From Musa acuminata AAA Group (Eukaryota; Streptophyta; Magnoliopsida; Zingiberales; Musaceae), in the NCBI RefSeq assembly GCF_036884655.1, contig NC_088357.1, positions 41,486,001-41,550,000 on the forward strand: a stretch of 64,000 bases of DNA. Direction: 5' to 3'. The position numbers were made by a program, and so were the translations under genes. The first letter of the stretch is position 1. Each line of letters opens with the position of its first letter. Below the pieces are notes generated by a model. That model worked only from the letters and a program-made list of their open reading frames with translations. It did not search any database and was not told the origin of the DNA. Shown piece after piece: positions 34,519-47,881 of this stretch.

Positions 34519-34779
34519 ACCACTTCCTTCAGCCCATAAAGGAGGTTGTCTCATAACTCCTCAATGTGAAACCATGCCGATTGACTATCGGCACATCTCC
34601 TGCTTTTCTTTTGGTAAGATCTTTGTCAACATGTCTGCTCCATTATCATCAATATGAATTTTCTGAAGTTGTAACTATTTCTCTTCAAGTACATTTCGAA
34701 TCTAGTGGTATCTGACATCTATATGTTTTGACTTGAAATGAAATGTTGGGTTCTTACACAAATGGATGGTACTCTAGCT

Positions 34780-37680
34780 GTCATAATTCATCACATAGTT
34801 TTTCTATTTCAGCCTCAATTCTTGTAAGAATTCTTTCATCCATAACATTTCTTTGCAAACCTCTATAACAACAATATATTCTGCCTCTATGGTAGAGAGA
34901 GCAATACACCTTTATAATCTGGATTGTCATGACACAGCTCCCCTGCAAAAAAAGTAAGTACAAAACTTGATATAGATTTTATTGTATCTATATCTCTTGC
35001 CATATCTATATCTGTATAACTTGTCAGCACAGGTGGTTCATCTCCAAAGCTTAAATAAACTTTAGAGCTTCATCTGAGATATCTAAGGATCCACTTCACT
35101 GTTGTCTAGTGCTTTTTATTTGGATTTGCAATAAATCTACTAGTTACACTCACTGCATATGTGATGTCCAACCCCGTATATACCATTACATATATTAAAC
35201 TTCCAACTGCTGAAGTATAAGGAACCTTTTGCATTTTCTCTTTCTCATCACTTGACGGACTCTGTTTCGAGCACAATTTGAAGTGACCTGTAAGAGGTGA
35301 ACCAACTAGCTTTGCTCATATTGAATCTTTCTAATATATTCTCAATGTATTTCTCTTATGACAACCAAATCTTCTTATTTTTTCGGTCACGGAAAATCTT
35401 CATTCCCAATGTTTGCTTTGTTGGCCCCATGTCCTTCATTATAAAAGACTTAATCAGTTCCTTCTTCAACTTGTCAATTGTAGACATATCTTTTCCAAGG
35501 ATAAGCATATCATCAACATAAAGTAAGAAAATAATAAAATCCTCACCAAACCATTTGATGTATACACTATGATCCGAAGCTGTTCTTTTATATCCATTTT
35601 CAGTCATAAATGAATCAAACTTTCTGTACCATTGTTTTGTAGCTTGTTTCAACCCATAAAAGCTCTTCTTCAACTTACAAATAAAGTTTTCTTTGCCTTT
35701 AACTTTGAAGCCTTCTGGTTGCTCCATATAAATTTTCTTCTCCAAATCACCATGAAGGAAAGCTGTCTTCACACCTAACTACTCAACCTCTAAGTCCAAG
35801 CTAGAAGTAATACCAAGAACAACATAACTAGAAGATATTTTAATAACAGAAGAAAAAATCTCTTCAAAGTCAATGCATTTCCTTTGACCAAAGCCTTTCA
35901 CAACCAATCTAGCTTTGTACTTTAGTTGAGAATAATATTCTTGAGTCTTCAACCTAAAAACCCACTTATTCTTTAAGGCCTTCATTTTCTTTGATAGTTG
36001 CACCAAATCATATGTGTGGTTCTTCTGTAGAACATCTATCTCTTCCTACATATCAACTAACAACTTCTTTTTTTGCTCACTTTCAACTGATTCCTAATAA
36101 CTCTCTAGTTCACTTGCATTAGTTAGGATTATATACTCATATGTGAAGTATCTTCTGGAAGGTTGACGTTGTCTAGAAGATCTTCTCAACTGAGGTTCTG
36201 CGGAAAGTTGTTCCCCAACTTCTTCTTGCTGAACATATCCTACAAGTAGATCAACATCGGGCTCTATACTATCTTCCTGCACATCTCCCCCATCACCCTG
36301 ATATATTGGAGGAGTAATTGGGTCACAATTTACTAATCCTTCTGCAGAAGTCTTAGCTGATGCATTCTTCTTCAAATCCTTAAATGTTTGATCCTCAAAG
36401 AAGATCGTATCTTTGCTTCTAAACACTTTTTGCTTTTTTAAATCCCAAAGCCTATAACTAAACCGATCATGTGAGTAGCCAAGAAAAATATATTATTTTG
36501 TCTTACCATCCAGCTTGGACCTCTCATTGTTTAGAATATATGCAAATATGCGACAACTAAACACTCTCAAATTCTTGCAGGAAATATCTTTCTCTAACCA
36601 TACATGCTCTACAATATCACCATCTAGGGTTGTACAAGGTGACAAGTTGATCATATCAACTGTAGTCCTCAAAGCCTCATCCCAAAACTTTTTGGGTAGC
36701 TTGGCCTGTGAAAGTATATATCTGATCTTTTCCATACTGGTACGATTCATTCTCTTTGTAATTGCATTATGTTGAGGTGTATCGGGAACTGTTATCTCAT
36801 GTTGGATGTCATGTGACATATAATAATCATTAAATAATCATATGTACTCACCACTATTATCTGATCTTTTGTATTTTAATTATATTTTTGTCTTCCTTTC
36901 AACTCTAGCATAAAATTTTTTGAAGGCATTAATAACCTAATTTTTTATCTTCATAGCATAGGCCCAAACTTTCTTGAAAAAGTCATATATAAAAATAACA
37001 AAATAACGTGAACCACTAATACTAGGAACCTTAATTAGATTAGGAGTTTTTGTCCTCAAAGGACTACATATATCTATATAAATATGGTCTAAGGAATGCA
37101 TTTTTCTAGATTATGCAAGATTAACAAATAAAACTTTGTATTGTTTACCAGCCAAACAATCAATACAAGGATTTAGATGTGTACCTCTAAAGTCTGGTAA
37201 TACCTTTCTCTTGGAAAAAGCTGCATGTCCCTTCTTGCTCATATGTCTCAATCACTTATGTCATAACTCCATGTTGAAGTCTTTCTCTATAGTATTTAGC
37301 TGCTCACCACAAGCTTTGGCCTACAACTTGTATAAGGTGTGACATTTCTTTTTACTAGCTATAACAAGAGAATCTTTATTGAGCTTTCATTGCCTTCTAT
37401 GAAATCTGCTATTATAATCTTTATAATCTAATCTTCCAACTAAAATTAAATTCAACCTCAAGTCACCCATGCTAGTGGTATTTTCCATGCCATAGTTGCC
37501 CATCTTGATAACACCAAAATTTTTAGACCTATAGATAGCAAAAAACTTCCTCTATGTTATAGCATAATAAGAAGTACCCACTCAAGATCCTAACATATAT
37601 AAGAAAAAATATCAGAATGAGACAAAATCAAAGAATCACCACCCTACACTGTAGTTGTGATATTATCTTTTGACTATGTA
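34780..37680 (-). pseudogene. pol of copia element D (integrase, RT, RNase H), broken
   Basis: Right to left: decayed protease and pre-integrase (about 37680-37100); integrase core remnant near 36850; integrase tail at 36819-36493 (TPQHNAITKRMNRT, AKLPKKFW); RT start at 36006-35779 (LKNKWVFRLKTQ); RT body at 35772-35356 with TAFLHGDLEKKIYMEQPEGF, SFYGLKQA and an intact YVDDMLI catalytic motif; RNase H remnant near 34963-34780. Multiple stops and frame changes. The RT segment alone is well preserved, unlike the Asn-mutated motif in element C. Confidence 0.85.
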
Positions 37681-37712
37681 GACTCCACTTTTTTTTTCTT
37701 GCTCTTCTTAGG

Positions 37713-38400
37713 TTACTTGTATTGGTTCTTGTAATGCCCTTTCTCACCATGGTTATAACAAACAATATCTTTTCTTGATCTTGACTTGCTTCTACCCATG
37801 CGTGAACTGATTTTATCCTTGGACTTTGACATTCCTCTATTCTCTGAGATAAGTGCTTGTGAATCATTTTGAGATGTTGCTGAATTTTTTCTTCTCAACT
37901 CCGCATTCAACAAACTGTTTATTACTTGACTCATTGTGACAACATTATCTGGCGTAGAATTTTTAAGGAAAACCACCAGTGTCTCCCAACTTTTTGATAA
38001 TGAACTAAGAAGTAACAATGCCTGCAACTCATTATCAAGAGACATTTTCATAGAGGATAACTGGTTAGTGATACTCTGCATTTCATTCAAATACTCAACA
38101 ATAGAAACACCCTTCTTATATTTCAGGTTGATAAGTTTTCTTATCAAGAAAGCTTTGTTGCCAAGTATTTTTCTTTCAAAGAGACCTTCTAACCTTTTCC
38201 AAAGAGAATATACATAACTTTTAGTAAAAACATGGTGAAAAATACTATCATCAAGCTATTGTCGAATAAACCAAACTATTTTTTGATTTAACCTCTTCCA
38301 CTCATTATCTGTTATAGTTACGGGCTTTGCACTATGCCCTGCAAAGATCCATACAAATCTTTGCAATATAAGAGATCTTCCATTCTTAGTTTCTATATCA
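37713..38400 (-). pseudogene. gag of copia element D, broken
   Basis: The open stretch 38147-37713 encodes LINLKYKKGVSIVEYLNEM, LLLSSLSKSWETLVVFL and a knuckle reading CYNHGEKGHYKNQYK: the second and fourth zinc ligands (Cys) have become His and Tyr. The upstream part toward 38400 has stops. Confidence 0.8.
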
Positions 38401-38499
38401 TCCAATTGTTTCTATTGAAGCTAATCATGAGAGAAATACTACTGGCCTCCGTGTTCGAACATAAAAATTAAATCACTAAAAACCTACTCTGATACTAGT

Positions 38500-39065
38500 T
38501 GATTAGATATAAAGAGAGAAACTTTTGTATACGAACAAATATAAGTAGGTCATAATATACAACGGAATTAAATGGAATCACAATAAAATATGACACCGAG
38601 ATTTACGTAGAAAACCCCTCCAACGTGAAGGGTGAAAACCATCGGACAAATCAGAAAATCCATAATAAGAATAATGAACATACAGATCTCAAAGTCTGTT
38701 GTCCAAAATCCAAGCAACAATCACAACAGAATAACTAAGATACAAGGATTATGTGCACAATATCTAAAATCTCTCCAAGTAATCACAGTAAAAATCTATT
38801 ATAGATTTAATCTATAGTAGATAATAACTCTACATACATGATTGAGAATAGTCTTTCTGCATCATCCTTCTTTTTTTTCTTTTCCTTCTCTTATTTTCTA
38901 TCATTTTCTTCTCTTTTTGAATCACGTTACTACTTCAATTTTTCTACCTCGTTGCTATAGTTTTCTCTTTATTTTTCGTAACCACCACACTCTCTTATTT
39001 GATCTAGGTTTAGATTAAAAAAAATAAGACTATGGGCTATTAAAGCCTAGGCTGTCAGCCTAATA
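38500..39065 (-). repeat. 5' LTR of element D
   Basis: Plus-strand TGATTAGATATAAAGAG to GTCAGCCTAATA; the terminal CA (plus-strand AACA) has mutated to AATA. Confidence 0.8.
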
Positions 39066-41818
39066 ATTTGGTTATACATATGAAAGAGAATTCGAAGCAA
39101 AATCAAATTCTAATTCTAATCAAACAAAAAGTTCCATGACAACATTATCTTAACACTTGTTTGCTAGCATTTGTCCTTCTCTCTCCACCCTTTGCTTCTG
39201 TCCGCAGCTGGCCAAGCTACACCATTCTTCACTTGAACAAAGAACAATGACGGGAACAGTGCATCAATACTCAGTTCCATCTCCATCCTCCACTCCCGGC
39301 ACGTCCATTTCCATCAGATAAAACAGTGGAGGGGCCACTTTCTCTAAACTGTGCCATGTTCTGCGTTCTGCTGCGGGTTAAAAGCGAGACAAGGCACAAG
39401 AAGCTTGTTGCAGATGCAAAGATAAAAGGGAGGAGCAGTTGAAAGAACTTTGAACGTTGTGCTTCTTTTGGGCTTTTCAACAGCTGGTAGCATGTAATGG
39501 CCATTCTTCAATCACTTTATTCCACTCCTTGCAGAATGCTGTTGATCTGATCCCATCAGACATGGCCTTCAAGTTCATGAAACGACAGTGTCTTCTGTGC
39601 AATGATACACCCAATTTGGTATCTTCGAGACAAATTGATCTAATGCATTATTATTAACTTGAGCTTAAGTATTTAGAATAATGACTTGAATTCATCTAGT
39701 TATCATGTATTAAATCTCAAGTCGTGACAAATGATACAAGATTACCTAATATTAAGTAAAGGATTACTCATGAACGAGGCTAAATGGAATGTAGACACAT
39801 TACCATATAGAGCCATCAAATAATGAACTTGATGCGTCTGCTTAAGAATTTTTCTACTGGTGATTTAAGCTCATTAATTAATTGATCAATTATTTCATTC
39901 AACTGATTCATCACACAATTACTTAATTCAATTCTTCATGGGTTGTAACTCATTAGCCTCATTTGCATGGATCACTGAATCATGTTTAAAAGAAAATAAA
40001 GCTTTAACTTTAAAAAATGCTTCATTATTGAAATAAGTTCGGTATAAGAAAAATGCTGATTTATTTTATGTTTAGATACTGAAGAGGTAATGTTTCATCT
40101 CCTTGTACAATTTGAGCAAGGATTACGGGCTTCCCTCTACGACTACTATATTTTTTAATAAATATAAATTTAATTTAACCAAGCTTAACTCAACACTCAT
40201 CATTATTCAATTTCTAACATGATATCCGAGTCATATAGACAAAATAATGAAGATAAGTTACGTCGATGCGTAATAAGTGAAACAATAAGACATTAAAAAG
40301 AGTAGAATATTGAGTTGAATCGAAAAAGAAAATGAAACTTACTACGATGGACGAGTGTAGTATCTTATTGAAGTATTAGTCATTTGTGTGATTATGTATT
40401 CTCCTGTATTTTAGATGGGAAGAGTCTTGTACAAGACAAATTTATAGATTCAATTATATGCTTAGACTCATGGCAAGTCTACTTAATGGTCCCATTGTGA
40501 GACAACAAACAAAAACAATACTTAACTTATCCCGATCATAGCCAACACTTTGATCTTATCTATCAAGAAGCCAACTTGTGACCTGTGAGTCTTTGGACAT
40601 GTATATTTATTTATGCATACATGTTTAAAGCAAGGATGATAATTAATGAGAAATGCTTGAGAAGAGAATGCAGCTTCATTAATGTGTCAAAGTAGACTAA
40701 TGTTGATGATAAACTCAGACACAATGATAGCTTGCAACAGCATTCATGCAGCACACTGCAAACAGCTGCCATTGTACCTGTGCTCCATGCTTGAAGAGAC
40801 ACCAACTTAGATGGGAAGATACAGGGAGAGTCGAACTCTCTGGGCTGGAGAAAGATGGGGTGAAGTAACATCTCTTCAAATCCACTGTTCCTTGATATTG
40901 TCAGAGTGGAGCTAAAGCAACTGGAAATTTCCTAAAGTTCTGCAATAGAAGAAACATGGCAACATGTGTAGGATAGAACAAGAAGAAAGAGTAGTGCTGC
41001 CATGGAGGACAAAGGACAGGAGAGTCAGAAGTGAGCAGTGGGAGGAGGGAGGACTCCCACAAAAGGGGAAGTTGAGAGCTACACCATCACAAACTTTAGA
41101 TCACTGAGACAGCTCAGTAGCACTTGGTACTTTGTCATTATCCTTCCAAGTGGAACAGAGGGGCCTGTCTTGGCAACATTTCTGTTTCTGACTAAAAACA
41201 AAAGGAATCATTCTCATCTGAAACAAAAAAGAAGTTTTTTTCAAGCAGAAGCAAAACAGGTTGTTTTTGTTGGGAAATTGGAGTCTCATAGATCCAAAAA
41301 CAATTGGAAGTGTTTTCCGGAAATAGGCATGATTTAGTAACCTAATTTAACGATGAAAAAAAAATGATAAAAAGAGTATTTAAACCCAATATATTAAGAC
41401 ATGATGATTTGATCCATCAACTGAACTACTAATTTAAATTAGTGTATCAAAATGTTGAAACTTAAACCAGTGAGAATACATCCATCCAATCCTCTTAAAT
41501 TTATTATTATATTTTTCATGTAGAATTCCATTAAGATTTTACAAATTTTCCCATCTAAAAGCTTGACATGATTGACATATGTATAATATATGTTTAGTAA
41601 TGATTTTAAGTTATAAAGTATATTCTAATTTCATCCATAGATAATTATATTTCACTGGAGTCTTTCATCAAATTTAATATTATATTGGTTCTTATATCAT
41701 TTAATAATAATAAACTCTCAAATCATTTCCGACGTCAAATGTGAGACTAAAATTACATTTGAGTGTTCTTAGTCATAAGTAAAACATATTATCAATATAT
41801 TTGAAAATAGGAAGAAGT
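39066..41818. other. Intergenic, no recognised gene
   Basis: Open frames at 39271-39504 (minus), 40611-40871 (minus), 41038-41337 (plus) and others are short and match nothing I recognise. The sequence turns AT-rich after 41340. Confidence 0.4.
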
Positions 41819-42240
41819 GGGCTAATTACATATTACCCCTATAAAAGTTTAAATTAAAATCTCTATAGTTATGAAAATAAAAATTTTAATTCTATTTGTT
41901 CTAATACTATTGATTTTAATGATGGAAGATACAACACGTTATAAAAATGATAGATAAAATAATATTTTAAATATCTCAATTATATATATTTTTTGTTAGT
42001 CAATTGTTATGACGGTGACAGATGACAATGCCACTAGAGACCATATATAGTTATTATGGTTATGATTGATGAGAATGACACAGTGGTCGATGAGAATAAT
42101 ATTGGGAATATCCTCAGAGACGAGCTAAGTAGAATCCTAGAGGTAGAGTTGAGGGACTTCTATGGCTTCTTGTAGGGGGAGAAAGAAAATAAGGGAGAGT
42201 GGCTGTAAGAGGTAAAGCAAAGGAAGAGGAGAAAAAGAAT
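41819..42240 (+). repeat. Left inverted end of the foldback element
   Basis: Outer 180 bp very AT-rich, inner part mixed (AATGCCACTAGAGACC, AGAGTTGAGGGACT, GGAAGAGGAG). Pairs with 58639-59064. Confidence 0.75.
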
Positions 42241-42405
42241 GATGCTAATGCTCTACATCTGTGTCAATGTTGCTCAACATCTATGTCGGCACAAACGTAG
42301 ATATAGAGCAATGAGAGGGCCACTTGACATTTGTATTAGTGCTGACACAAATGCAAATGCAAAGCGTCACTTAGCATCTACATTGGCACTGACATAGATG
42401 TAGAG
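42241..42405. repeat. Left part of the palindrome-rich tandem array
   Basis: Runs of CATCTATGTCGGCAC / GTAGATATAGAG-type motifs, continuous with 56882 once gypsy E and one copy of TAGAG are removed. Confidence 0.8.
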
Positions 42406-43076
42406 TGATACCGGGGAGGGTAAAAATGCAGAATGGATTTCCAAATAACACCGATGGAAAATTTGTTCAGATAGAAAATGTCACAGTAGACAAGGAAGAA
42501 CTGATACCAGAAGCACTAACGAAGCAGCTTAGATAAAAACGAAAAGTAGCTCACCACCAAGTTTAAAATCACAATGGGATACAGAAAGTTCACCACCCAA
42601 TGAAAATTAAGCGAGGATACAAAACTAGAAAATAAAAGACTCACCACTCAAGGACGCATCCAAGAGATACAGAGTTTAAGGGGTTCTCTAAGAGCTTCTG
42701 CCCAGATATCATCAGTTTCTAAAAATCCTTTCTAAGTCCTAAACACCAAAATAAATACTAGTGCATGAAACAACCCTTCATGTATAGGGAATTTCGAAAT
42801 TAAGTGTTTACAGCTACTAACCAACTATTTTAATGCACTCATTGGTAATGAAGAAATGTTCACAGCTGCCAACCAACTCCTTTAATGCATTCCTTTGTCT
42901 TGAAGAAAAACACCTTGAAACAGCTTTAACTTTGTGCAAAGAATATGCTGATGAGCTGTCATATTTGAGTGTGCTGAGATAAAGATTATGAGGCATCATT
43001 ATTGACTGAAAAAGATACTAGATCATAATCAAGGCTCATATAATCAGATTGTAGTAAATTAGACACTCCCGTGTCA
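42406..43076 (-). repeat. 3' LTR of gypsy E
   Basis: Plus-strand TGATACCGGGG to CCCGTGTCA. The last 91 bp (42986-43076) also encode the C-terminal 30 residues of the polyprotein. Confidence 0.95.
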
Positions 43077-46000
43077 ATCTCCCCCGGTTGAATGAGACTT
43101 GTCCTCAAGTCTTCGTTTGATTCATCAACATGATTATAAAAAGGACTCAAATCAGCCACATTAAATGTTGGGGATACTCCGTAATCTTCAGGTAGCTCTA
43201 TCTCATAAGCATTTATGCCAATTCTCTTAAGCACCTTGAATGGACCATCAGCCTTTAGTTTCAATTTTCCAAATTTGCCCGGTGGAAACCTCTCCTTCCT
43301 TAGATGAATCCAGACCAAATCACCTGCATTAAACTCCACATGTTTTCTGTGTTTGTTGGCAGCATGCATGTACCTCTCATTTTGCTTCTCAATGGTTGCT
43401 TTCACACCCTCATGCAGCTTCTTTATCTGCTTAGCTCTTTCATCAGCATCTCCACTAAATTGCTTTGTTATAGAGTGAGGAATTAAGTCCAAAGGACCAG
43501 CAGGATTAGCACCATAAACTACCTCAAAAGGACTCTTACCAATACTATGATGCATAGAACGATTGTAAGCAAACTCAATTTGTGGAAGAATGACATCCCA
43601 TTGCTTAATATTCTTGCCAACATAGCTTCTAAGTAAATTTCCCAAGCTTCGGTTTGTTACCTCAGTTTGCCCATCGGTTTGTGGATGATGCGAGCTACTG
43701 AAATTCAAAGAAGTACCCAGCTTCCTCCAAAGAGTTCTCCAAAAATGACTAACAAATTTTGAATCTCGATCAGACACCATAGTTCTTGGAATATCATGCA
43801 ATTTAACAATCTCCTTAAAATATAAATCAGCAATATGAGATGCATCATTTGATTTATTGCATGGAACAAAGTGAGACATTTTTGAAAATCTATCAACAAC
43901 AACCATGATAGAATCCTTGTTCCTTTGAGTTCTTGGCAGTCCCAAAACGAAATCAAGACTCACATCCTCCCATGGAGCATTTGGCACTGGCAATGGAGTG
44001 TACAACCCAGAATTTTGACTTCTTGTTTTTGCCAAATGACATAATCGGCATTGTTTCACATGTCTATCCACATCTCTGAACATTTTAGGCCAGTAGAAAT
44101 TTGATTGAACAAGAGCTAGAGTCTTGTCCCTACCGAAATGTCCTCCCAAAGCACCACCATGAGCTTCAGCTAGAATTACTTGTCTCAAAGAACAAGTTGG
44201 AACACATAAAGCATTAGCTCGAAAAAGAAAACCATCAAAGATCGAAAATTGTTGAAAGGAACCTGATTTGCAATTCTACCATATCGAGCCAAAATCCACA
44301 TCATTCTCATATAGATCTTTGAATGTTTCAAATCCAACCACTTTGACTTCCATTGCTGATAATAAAGAATGCTTTCTGCTCAATGCATCAACAACTATAT
44401 TTTGAACACCAGATTTCTGCTTGATTGTAAAGTTGTAAGATTGTAAGAACTCCACCCAAGCTGCATGCCTCTTGTTTAGCTTGTGCTGATGATTAATGAA
44501 CTTTAATGCCTCGTGATCAGAATATAGAACAAATGGCTTGGCGAGAAGATATTGACTCCAATGAGACAAAGCTCGATAAATCGCATAAAACTCCTTATCA
44601 TAAGTAGAGTATTTCTTTCTTGTATCATTCAGCTTTTCACTAAAAAATGCAATGGGCCTTCCGTCTTGACTCAAAACAGCACCAATTCCCACATTAGATT
44701 CATCACATTCAACTTCAAACACATTATCAAAATTTGGTAGAACTAAGATAGGAGCCTCAGTAACCTTTCTTTTCAAAAACTCAAAAGCATCGTTAGCCTC
44801 ACTAGTCCATTTAAATTTGTTACATTTCATACATTCGGTGATTGGAGCGACAATAGAGTTGAAACTCTTGATGAATCTTCTATAAAAAGATGTTAAGCCA
44901 TGGAAACTCCTCACATCATGTAATGAAGCAGGTGTTGGCCAATTGAGAATAGCTTCAACCTTACTTTGATCCATCATGATTCCATCTTTTGAAACAACAT
45001 ACCCCAAAAACACCACACTAGAAGTAAAGAAATCACATTTCTTTAGATTAGCATAAAGTTTTTGCTGCCTCAAAATAAGAAAGATTTCTTTCAGATGACT
45101 CATATGCTCCTCTTCACTCTTGCTGTACACCAATATATCGTCAAAATAAACTACAACAAATATTCCAATGCATGGCTTAAGTATGTGATTCATAAATCTC
45201 ATGAATGTGCTAGGAGCATTAGATAGTGCAAATGGCATAACCAACCATTCATATAAGCCTTCTCTAGTTTTAAGCGTTGTTTTCCACTCATCTCCGGGCC
45301 TCATTCTTATTTGGTGATAGCCACTCCTCAAATCAATTTTTGAGAAAATACAAGCACCACACAATTGATCAAGTAAGTCATCTAACCTTGGAATAGGAAA
45401 GCGATAGTCCACTGTGATTTTGTTGATGGTGCGACTGTCCACGCACATTCTCCAAGAACCATCCTTCTTAGGCACTAACAAAGCAGGAACCGCACAAGGA
45501 CTCATGCTCTCCCGGATTAACCCTTTTTTAACCAATTCATCAACTTGCCTTTGAAGTTCTTCATGTTCTTTAGGACTCATTCTGTACGCAGCCTTATTAG
45601 GTAGAACAGCCCCCGGAATAAGATCAATGTGATGTTGAATGTCTCTCAAAGGTGGAAGGCCATGTGGAATCTCTTCCGGTATAACATCTTGAAATTCTTC
45701 TAGAATTGGTTGCATGATTTTCGGTGTCTCCTTATGTTGTTCGTTCTCCTCTACTACCATTAGGGCCAAAACATGACCGCCCTTGTCCAATTCATATCTG
45801 CATTCTCTATAAGAAATAAAATCACTAACTTCCTTCTTTGGCGCACTGATTTCGGAAGGTTGTAATGGAGCTAAGATAATCTTCTTTTCATTCACTTTAA
45901 AAGAATAAGTATGTTTATAACCATCATACAACACTCTTCTATCATAATGCCAAGGTCTTCCCAATAGTAAATGACAAGCATCCATAGGGGCAACATCACA

Positions 46001-47396
46001 CCACACTTTATCTTTATAATACTTGCCAATAGAAAATGAAACTAAACATCTTTTAGTTACCTTGATGTCATTTCCTTTTTGCAACCAACATAATTGGTAT
46101 GGATGTGGATGAGGGATCGTATCCAACTTCAGCTTCTGCACCATCTCCAAAGAAACCACGTTCTCAAAACTGCCACTGTCGATGATCACCAAGCACACCT
46201 TGCCAAGAGAAGTGCATTTAGTGTGAAACACATTTTTTCTCACCCAACTTTCATCGTCGGCCACATATGACACTTGTAAACTACGTTGCAATACAATAGA
46301 CAAACCATGATCAGCATAAGTAATCTCTTCCTCATCATCATCGTATTTTGGTTCGTCGTCAGCTTCATCTTCGCCTCCATCACTATGATCTTCAACCAAA
46401 GTTACAATCCTCCTATTTGGACAATCTGAAGCAATATGCCCAAAACCATGACATTTGAAGCATTTTCGACCACTTGGGGTAGAAGAATTAGGTATTTTTT
46501 TGTTGCCAGCAGACTCTTCACCCTTTTCTTGCACCTTCGATATCACCTTGCTTTGGACAGTAGGCTTGGAACTTCCTCCTTTTGTGTAGCCTTCTTTTGA
46601 GCCATACCGAAAACTCTTTTCAAACTTCTGTTGCTTTTCAACTTTTAATGCCAGCTTGCTCACATCATTTAAAGACCAATATGGCTGTAGCTGAACAACT
46701 TTAGCAATCTCATACTTCAGACCTCCTAAGTATCTTGCAATTGTTTGCTCTTCCGGTTCCACAAGCTCTCCTTTTAACATCAAATTATCAAATTCTGCAG
46801 TGTACTCCTCCACACTAAGATCTTTTTGCTTGAAATCATGTATTTTGAGAAAGATCTCTTGTCTATAATTATCAGGTAAATATTTTCTCTTTAGCTTCCT
46901 TTTCATTTTCTCCCATGTAACGATCTTACTCTTCCCCGCACGTTCTCTTTGTTTCTTCAGATTTTCCCACCAAAAAGATGCATTCCGCCTGAGTTTGAGT
47001 GCCATAAGTTTGACCTTCTTTTGTTCTGGTGGTTCATGAAAATCGAAGATTCTTTCTACTGTATTAAGCCAATCGATAAAGTCATCAACATTTATTTTCC
47101 CTTCAAATTCTGGAATATCAAATCTGGGATTATATTTATTCTGCCACTCGTCTTGGACTTCATTTCTTCTCCGACATCTTCTTGACTCCCTTGGAAGATG
47201 AGGTGTTTCATCATCAGAAGTAAACTATCGAGCGTCATTTTCATGCTGGTTGTGTCTACTTTGAAGTTCGTCGATTATTTCATTTTTTTTCTTGTAGGCT
47301 ACGCAGCAATTTTTGTAGCTGCAGCCTCAACGACTCAGCGTCATCTCCATGGTCGCTACCTTCACCAACTACATCTTTTCCATTCCGCCTTGCCAT
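42986..47396 (-). pseudogene. Gag-pol polyprotein of gypsy E, three breaks
   Basis: The probable gag start is the ATG at 47396, just after the primer site. Breaks: a one-base shift in a run of eight A (47283-47290), a TAG at 47225-47227 and a TAG at 44276-44278; the frame on either side of the last is the same. The longest stretch, 47005-44279 (909 residues), carries gag (ASFWWENL, EEYTAEFDNL), a CCHC knuckle (CFKCHGFGHIASDC, about 46421-46462), protease IIDSGSFENVV, RT with YFDD (45138-45149) and RNase H (YSDHEALKF). The second, to 42986, carries the integrase HHCC region (CRLCHLAK), core (LDFVLGLPR, MVSDRDSKF, HPQTDGQTE) and C-terminal domain (FNAGDLVWIHLRKERFPPG). The end lies inside the 3' LTR, a CRM-lineage trait. 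Nearly intact otherwise. Confidence 0.92.
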
Positions 47397-47426
47397 GACC
47401 TCTAACCTTTAGCTCTGATACCAAAC

Positions 47427-47881
47427 TGATACCGGGGAGGGTAAAAATGCAAAATGGATTTTCAAATAACACCGATGGAAAATTTGTTCAGATAGAAAAT
47501 GTCACAGTAGATAAGGAAGAACTGATACCAGAAGCACTAACGAAGCAGCTTAGATAAAAACGAAAAGTAGCTCACCACCAAGTTTAAAATCGCAATGGGA
47601 TACAGAAAGTTCACCACCCAACGGAAATTAAACGAGGATACAGAACTAGAAAATAAAAGACTCACCACTCAAGGACGCATCCAAGAGATACAGAGTTTAA
47701 GGGGTTCTCTAAGAGCTTCTGCCCAGATATCATCAGTTTCTAAAAATCCTTTCTAAGTCCTAAACACCAAAATAAATACTAGTGCATGAAATAACCCTTC
47801 ATGCATAGGGAATTTCGAAATTAAGTGTTTACAGCTACTAACCAACTATTTTAATGCACTCATTGGTAATGAAGAAATGTT
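47427..47881 (-). repeat. 5' LTR of gypsy E, first part
   Basis: 455 bp from TGATACCGGGG to ...GAAATGTT, interrupted by copia F. The last five bases ATGTT are one copy of F's target duplication. Confidence 0.95.

Larger units (their letters stand above)
33955..39065 (-). mobile_element. Tork-like copia element D, degenerate
   Basis: Two LTRs of about 565 bp (33955-34518 and 38500-39065) in direct orientation flank gag-pol remnants on the minus strand. The primer-site region (plus-strand CTCTGATACTAGT, 38487-38499) is a decayed tRNA-Met site. Element C is a distant relative with the same domain order and similar protein blocks, but the LTRs differ. No matching 5-bp target duplication is visible (TGGGA against ATTTG), so one end may have been rearranged. 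Confidence 0.85.

Noticed and set aside
33950..39070. Target duplication for element D
   Set aside because: Flanks TGGGA and ATTTG do not match; reported as absent.
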